DNA from: Sphingobium sp.
Lineage (GTDB): Bacteria; Pseudomonadota; Alphaproteobacteria; Sphingomonadales; Sphingomonadaceae
Direction: 5' to 3'
Assembly (NCBI GenBank): GCA_022652485.1
Contig: JALCRK010000007.1
Location: 1-64,000 of the forward strand
DNA: 64,000 nucleotides
Part shown: piece by piece, positions 58,930 through 64,000 of the stretch
Numbering within the stretch: position 1 is the first letter of the stretch
Layout of the letters: every line of letters starts with the position of its first letter
Position numbers and translations under genes: made by a program
The notes under the pieces: generated by a model
Seen by the model: only the letters and a program-made list of their open reading frames with translations
What the model was told of the DNA's origin: nothing
The model's database searches: none

Positions 58930-60219
58930 ATGTCCACCCCCTCATCCAGGAAACTCAACGCGATAACCAAGGGCTTGCCGCACCTTGCCGAACCAATCGA
59001 AATTGCCGAATTGTCAAAGCAAAATTGGAATATTCTCCTTGAGGATGTGCCATTGCCTGTCGCCGTCATCCGGCGCTCTGCGATCGATCGCAATCGGAAG
59101 GCCATGATGTCGTATGTCCGGGAAGCGGGCATCGAACTTGCTCCCCATGGGAAAACCACGCTCAGCCCCGAGATATTTGCGATGCAGCTCGACGACGGGG
59201 TGTGGGGCATTACGCTTTCGACGATACATCAATTGCGGGTAGGCCATGCTGCCGGTGTAAAAAGGATCCTCCTGGCCAACGAACTGGTAGGCCCTCGCGA
59301 CCTGGATTTTGTCGTGAAGTTCTTGGCGGAAAACGAGGATGTCGATTTCTACTGTTTTGTCGACTCCGTCGAACACATCGAGCGTTGGGCGGACGCCGCC
59401 TCGCGGGGTAAGCTGCTCCGCCCGATCAATCTGCTCATCGAGTTGGGGTATGCGGGGGGCAGGGCCGGCTGCCGCAATGCCGAAGATGCGCTCACCGTTG
59501 CCTCCGCGATAAGCAAATTTCCCCAATTGTGCCTGCAAGGAATCGCGGGTTTTGAAGGTCTGCGCCAATATCTCCCCGCAGAGGAGGCGCAACTCCTTAC
59601 CGATCAGTTCCTGGAGTATATGAAGTCGGTGATCCAAACCATCGATGCTCGGGGATTATTCGGCGGCGAGGAAATAATTCTGACGGCAGGTGGCTCCGCA
59701 CTCTTCGATATCGTCGCCAAATCATTTCGAGCTTTGTCGCTGTCAAAGCCAAGCCGCATAATCATTCGAAGCGGATGCTATGTCACGCATGACTCTGGTA
59801 TTTATGAGCGGCATCAGCCGGCGAGGCTTGTTCGTCAACAGGCCGACCATCACACCGGGCCGGCACTGGATTCGGCGATCGAGGTCTGGACCTATGTCAT
59901 ATCCGTGCCCGAAACCGGACGAGCCATATTGGGGGCCGGAAGGCGTGATTTCGGGCATGACGCGGGCCCGCCGAGGGCGCTGAAGTCTTTCAGGCCGGGA
60001 TCTACGGCTGGTATGCAGGAATTGCCGCAGACCTGCGAAATCGTCTCGATAAATGATCAGCACGCGCATCTGGCCTTTCCTGCGGATGTCAATCTCGCGA
60101 TTGGCGACATGGTGGCGCTGGGGATTTCGCATCCCTGCACAACGTTCGACCGATGGACTTCTATGCTGATCGTCGATGACGCATATAACGTTGAGTCTGC
60201 AATCACCACGCATTTCTGA
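58930..60219 (+). CDS. D-serine dehydratase / D-threonine aldolase-like PLP enzyme
   Basis: APHGKTTLSPEIFAMQLDDGVWGITLSTIHQLRVGHAAGVKRILLANELV; HAHLAFPADVNLAIGDMVALGISHPCTTFDRW. Confidence 0.85.
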   Translation: MSTPSSRKLNAITKGLPHLAEPIEIAELSKQNWNILLEDVPLPVAVIRRSAIDRNRKAMMSYVREAGIELAPHGKTTLSPEIFAMQLDDGVWGITLSTIHQLRVGHAAGVKRILLANELVGPRDLDFVVKFLAENEDVDFYCFVDSVEHIERWADAASRGKLLRPINLLIELGYAGGRAGCRNAEDALTVASAISKFPQLCLQGIAGFEGLRQYLPAEEAQLLTDQFLEYMKSVIQTIDARGLFGGEEIILTAGGSALFDIVAKSFRALSLSKPSRIIIRSGCYVTHDSGIYERHQPARLVRQQADHHTGPALDSAIEVWTYVISVPETGRAILGAGRRDFGHDAGPPRALKSFRPGSTAGMQELPQTCEIVSINDQHAHLAFPADVNLAIGDMVALGISHPCTTFDRWTSMLIVDDAYNVESAITTHF

Positions 60220-60300
60220 GAGTGGTGAGGAGCGTGTCAGAGAGGCGGTAGCGTATCCGTTTACCCAAAACGTTAGGAGGGCGTTGTGGAGGTCATAAAC

Positions 60301-61893
60301 ATGGTTCGCACGCAGTTGGTCGTTGTGCTCATGGCGGCCATGGTGATGGCTTCGGCGAGGGCCAACGCACAACAATCTACCGCATCAACACCTGACTCCG
60401 GAAGATTGGCGCAATGCGCCAGCCTTCAGAATCTTGACCTTTCGAGGATCGACGAGGCGCCCTCGCAGATCCTCGAAAGTCACCGGAAAGGTTCGGCAGA
60501 CAGCACTCGCAGCCTGTGCGTTGTAGAAGCCTATGCGGTTCCGCAGGTTGGCTTCAGGCTTTTCCTGCCGGAAGACGGGTGGAATGAAAAATTCATTCAG
60601 ATGGGGTCCGGCGGGCATGCTGGGTTTCTGCGCGATGAGGACTGTGCGTCGGCGATGGCGAAAGGCTATGCCTGCCTGATTACGGACATGGGCCACAAGG
60701 GCACCGGCCTCGACTCGCAATGGACGCGGGGTAACACGCAGGCGTTGATCGATTGGGGGTATCGCGCCACACACGTCGCCACCGTCTCAGCAAAGGCTGT
60801 CATTGCCGCCTATTATGGCAAGGGACCCAGCAAATCCTACTTTTCGGGTTGTTCGACCGGGGGGCGGCAGGCGCTTCAAGAGGCGCAGAAATTCCCCTGG
60901 GATTATGACGGGATCATCGCAGGTGCGCCGCCAATCAGGCTTTCCGACCTTTATGTGATGTTCGCCTGGAGTGCTCTTGCTAATCGAGATGCCCTTGGTC
61001 AGATGATATTGAAGCGGGCAGATCTCGACTTGTTGAACGAAGCTTCGCTGGCCGAATGCGATCTGGACGATGGCATAAAGGACGGACTGGTCGCCCGACC
61101 GCAGCAATGTATGTTCAAGCCCTCCAAAATCGCCTGTCGGCCGGGACAGGTTTCCGGCTGCCTGACCAAGGCGCAGGTGGAAGCTGCCGAGAAAATCTAT
61201 TCGGGTCCGGTCGATGCCGCGGGACGCTCCATCTCCGGGGGAGGCGCCCCGCCGGGATCCGAGCGGCTGTGGGCAAAATATTATCTCGATGACGAAAATG
61301 GCGGGCTTCCCTACATGTTTCCGCTCACCCGTAATGGACTAGGAGATTTGTTTTCGGATCCCCGACGTCCGGAAAACTGGAATATCGACCAGTTCAATTT
61401 CACGGAGGACTATAAAAAGCTGGATGTCATGCAGTCGTTATACGACAGCAGCAATCCGGATATAACACGTTTCGCAGAGGCTGGCGGCAAGCTCATAATC
61501 TACATGGGCTTGGGTGATGTCTCCATGCCCAACACCATCATCAATTACTATAAAAAAGTCCAACGGTTGGCAGGGGGAGCGGAGAAGGCGAACAAGTTTG
61601 CAAGGCTGTTTCTGTTGCCAGGTGTTGATCATTGCTCAGGTGGCCCCGGCGCCGATCAGGTGGATTACCTCGGTTATCTGGAAGATTGGGTCGAAAAGGC
61701 GTCTCCTCCCGATGTATTGGTGGCTACGCACGTGGAAAATGCTGAGGCCTCACGGGGCGAAGCGCGCCGACCAATTTTTTCGCGCCCGGTTTACCCTTAT
61801 CCCGCTTATTCGAAATACAGCGGAAAAGGTGATCCGGCCAAAGCCCAAAGCTTTGAACGGGCAATTCCCGAACCTAGTCCGTTTTCAAGATGA
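60301..61893 (+). CDS. tannase/feruloyl esterase family protein
   Basis: SKSYFSGCSTGGRQALQEAQKFPWDYDGIIAGAPP ... PGVDHCSGGPGAD. Confidence 0.92.
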   Translation: MVRTQLVVVLMAAMVMASARANAQQSTASTPDSGRLAQCASLQNLDLSRIDEAPSQILESHRKGSADSTRSLCVVEAYAVPQVGFRLFLPEDGWNEKFIQMGSGGHAGFLRDEDCASAMAKGYACLITDMGHKGTGLDSQWTRGNTQALIDWGYRATHVATVSAKAVIAAYYGKGPSKSYFSGCSTGGRQALQEAQKFPWDYDGIIAGAPPIRLSDLYVMFAWSALANRDALGQMILKRADLDLLNEASLAECDLDDGIKDGLVARPQQCMFKPSKIACRPGQVSGCLTKAQVEAAEKIYSGPVDAAGRSISGGGAPPGSERLWAKYYLDDENGGLPYMFPLTRNGLGDLFSDPRRPENWNIDQFNFTEDYKKLDVMQSLYDSSNPDITRFAEAGGKLIIYMGLGDVSMPNTIINYYKKVQRLAGGAEKANKFARLFLLPGVDHCSGGPGADQVDYLGYLEDWVEKASPPDVLVATHVENAEASRGEARRPIFSRPVYPYPAYSKYSGKGDPAKAQSFERAIPEPSPFSR

Positions 61894-61917
61894 GCTAGGG
61901 TCATCTGTGGACGCCCC

Positions 61918-62166
61918 TTAGGATGCAAGGGATATTTTGGAAGGCTTGACGTGTGGTCGGGTGCTGACATCTGTCCGGCCTTTGGTGCGGCTTTATTGAT
62001 GCCGCTGGCCCGTATGGGAGTTCGCGGATTGGCTCCATATCAGGACTGCGTGCTTGGCTAGCACCTTGACCCTATCTGATTCTGCCAACCCCGTCTCGTC
62101 GACCGTTACGCCATATCTTCCATCTGACCTTCCTACATCTGCCGACACCCTCGCGTTCGTGGCTGG
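61918..62166 (-). ncRNA. candidate bridge/seek-RNA region of the IS110-family element
   Basis: ~250-nt noncoding segment 3' of the transposase inside the element ends; position only. Confidence 0.35.
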
Positions 62167-63192
62167 CTATCGCGCCAGGACCGGGGCTCTATAAATCTCA
62201 TTCTTTGCCAGTAAGGCCCAAACGGTTCGGGCCATTTTGTTGGCAAGTGCTGTGATCACCAGCATGCGCGGTTTGCGGGCAAGGATCCGTGCCAGCCACG
62301 ATCCTTGTGGTGCACCGCGCCTTGTCGCCTGACACACGACGGCGCTTGCCCCGATGATGAGCAATCGCCTGAGCGTTCGCTCCCCCATTTTCGAGGTGGC
62401 ACCGAGCCTTTGCTTGCCGCCGGTGGATTTCTGAAGCGGTGTCAGGCCGAGCCATGCGGCAAAGTCGCGTCCCTTGCGGAACACCTCAGACGGCGGGGCA
62501 AGGGCTGCCAGCGCGGTTGCGGTGATAGGCCCAATACCGGGGATCGTCATCAGCCGACGCGGGATGTCGTCGGTCTTGGCACGCCGGGAGATTTCCATAT
62601 CGAGCTGGCCGATTTGCGTATCCAGCACCCCGATCATGTCGGACAGCACTTTGAGCATCGACCTTGCCGCCTCGGGCAAGCAGCTGTCGGCATCGTCGAG
62701 GTTAGCAACAAGTTTGGCGACCTGGCCAACCCCTTGCGCGGCGATCAGTCCGTACTCGGCCAGATGACCGCGCAGAGCGTTGATGGTCTGAGTCCGCTGC
62801 CGCATCAGCAAATCGCGCGTGCGGAAGATCGTTGCACTCGCCTGGGTCGCCTCGCTCTTTACGGCAACAAAGCGCATCGTCGGACGCTGCGCCGCTTCGT
62901 AAATCGCCTCAGCATCTGCCACATCATTCTTCTGGCGCTTCACGAATGGCTTCACAAAGGCCGGAGCAATCAGCCGCACCTCATGCCCCAGCTTGCCAAT
63001 CTCGCGCGCCCAGTAATGCGCGCCGCCGCACGATTCCATCGCAACAAGGCACGGCGGGTGTGTGGCGAAGAATGCCAGTACCCGATGTCGCCTCAGCGTC
63101 TTGCGAAAAAGAACGCCGCCAGTCCCATTAGCTCCGTGAGCCTGAAAAACCAGCTTTGCCAAATCCAGACCGATCGTGGTAACTTCTTCCAT
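62167..63192 (-). CDS. IS110-family transposase
   Basis: TIGLDLAKLVFQAHGAN (DEDD N-terminus) ... LMTIPGIGPITATALAAL ... FAAWLGLTPLQKSTGGKQRLGATSKMGERTLRRLLIIGASAV. Confidence 0.95.
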   Translation of the reverse strand: MEEVTTIGLDLAKLVFQAHGANGTGGVLFRKTLRRHRVLAFFATHPPCLVAMESCGGAHYWAREIGKLGHEVRLIAPAFVKPFVKRQKNDVADAEAIYEAAQRPTMRFVAVKSEATQASATIFRTRDLLMRQRTQTINALRGHLAEYGLIAAQGVGQVAKLVANLDDADSCLPEAARSMLKVLSDMIGVLDTQIGQLDMEISRRAKTDDIPRRLMTIPGIGPITATALAALAPPSEVFRKGRDFAAWLGLTPLQKSTGGKQRLGATSKMGERTLRRLLIIGASAVVCQATRRGAPQGSWLARILARKPRMLVITALANKMARTVWALLAKNEIYRAPVLAR

Positions 63193-63263
63193 GGACGCCT
63201 CCTGCAAGTGTTGTTCAACACCTCACTCTGGCACATAAAGGCCGTCGGGGGGCGTCCACCCCA

Positions 63264-63467
63264 TCAGGATCCTGGACCCATTGATTTCGTGACCGAGGCT
63301 TGAGCCGAAAAGGCCCGCAACGTGGAACGAACGAGGGGAATATCCTCGGTGACGATCCGCAGTATGAGCTTGGCCGGTCCCATGAGAACAAAACAATCGA
63401 GGACTTTCGGAAAATCCTGAAGCTCGGATGTAAGCGCCTCGGCGTTGGTCCGCTCGCGCTCCTGATT
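63264..63467 (-). pseudogene. Lrp/AsnC ligand-binding domain fragment abutting the IS end
   Basis: QERERTNAEALTSELQDFPKVLDCFVLMGPAKLILRIVTEDIPLVRSTLRAFSAQASVTKS then stop at the IS boundary. Confidence 0.65.
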
Positions 63468-63636
63468 TAGCTATTTTAGTTTCGCTTAAAATGTCAGGAC
63501 ACGGAAAGGTTGGGATGTCAAGACTGGGTAAAGAGCGGAGGGCTGTCTATATGCACCAGCCATCCACGAATTTGATGTAAGGCACTGTCGGATTATTGAC
63601 GTCAGGTGTTACTCACCTCGCCGCCATGGGGTGGGG

Positions 63637-63681
63637 GACTATCGTCCGCCTGGTCGCTGCACGGGCGGGCGGACGGTAGTC
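63637..63681. repeat. 14-bp inverted repeat (one mismatch) upstream of the last gene
   Basis: GACTATCGTCCGCC ... GGCGGACGGTAGTC. Confidence 0.7.
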
Positions 63682-63713
63682 AGTGGAGGCAATTCATTCA
63701 CAGGAGTAAACCT

Positions 63714-64000
63714 ATGTTCATTCGCTCTGCATTCTGGATTGGGCGGGCGAGGCCGGAAGAGGAAGGCAAGCTCAAGGACATTATCGAAGAGCGCTTGGCT
63801 CCGGCCATAGTGAGGCTTCCCGGCGTAGCGAATGTCAGAGTTTTGTGGCCGAAGGATGTTGAGGATAGTCCGCCCTCCATTTTTTGTCAGATATTGATCG
63901 AGTGCGAATCGCGGGAAGCGCTGTATATCTTGCTGGCCTGTCCTGAACGACCTGCCTTACGAGCTACTATTCTTAAGGAGGCGCTCAGTCTGTTCGAAGG
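63714..64000 (+). CDS. small EthD/Dabb-like protein, partial (runs off window)
   Basis: Open frame MFIRSAFWIGRARPEEEGKLKDIIEERLAPAIVRLPGVANVRVLWPKDVEDSPPSIFCQILIECESREAL..., absent from the ORF track; RBS aggag. Confidence 0.55.
   Translation, partial: MFIRSAFWIGRARPEEEGKLKDIIEERLAPAIVRLPGVANVRVLWPKDVEDSPPSIFCQILIECESREALYILLACPERPALRATILKEALSLFE

Larger units (their letters stand above)
61900..63263 (-). mobile_element. IS110-family element (IS1111-like organisation)
   Basis: Transposase flanked by inverted GTGGACGCCCC (61907-61917) and GGGGCGTCCAC (63249-63259). Confidence 0.75.

Noticed and set aside
62305-63303. 332-aa plus-strand ORF
   Set aside because: Antisense to the IS110 transposase.
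1-64000. CRISPR array, tRNA or rRNA genes
   Set aside because: No regularly spaced repeats and no recognisable tRNA/rRNA sequence were seen on reading; a dedicated search was not possible.

Overview
This GC-rich alphaproteobacterial window looks sphingomonad/Novosphingobium-like, judged from gene content only. It is a mosaic of five blocks. (1) ~0-14.2 kb: stress and sulfur-assimilation genes, including sodB, a carbonic anhydrase, a peroxiredoxin, a LysR regulator, cysJ, cysI, a trans-sulfuration enzyme, DUF488, a Cys-rich MarR regulator with two thioredoxin-fold proteins, a 2OG-Fe oxygenase and a MOSC protein. (2) 14.2-16.5 kb: a decayed IS21 remnant inserted in an IS66 remnant. (3) 16.6-34.4 kb: an F-type (MPF-F) conjugation locus with traA-L-E-K-B-dsbC-V-(C)-U-trbC-N-F-H-G. 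Its traC is cut to the N-terminus, and traG is split at a G7 homopolymer. (4) 34.4-48.6 kb: plasmid maintenance genes with five adjacent toxin-antitoxin-type pairs, ssb, a MucR regulator, DUF2493, a SLOG-like protein and DUF1173. (5) 48.6-64 kb: a decaying catabolic/uptake region with a truncated Rieske oxygenase, a TonB receptor with a premature stop, a HyuA/DJ-1 chimera, a siderophore receptor, a D-serine/threonine-lyase-like enzyme, a tannase-family enzyme and an IS110/IS1111-type element. The best leads are a motif shared by the peroxiredoxin, lysR and cysJ upstream regions, a duplicated palindromic operator in the Cys-rich MarR/glutaredoxin unit, the TA cluster with sharp palindromic operators, and the possible guide-RNA region of the IS110 element. 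No wholly new multi-gene system can be proven from sequence reading alone.
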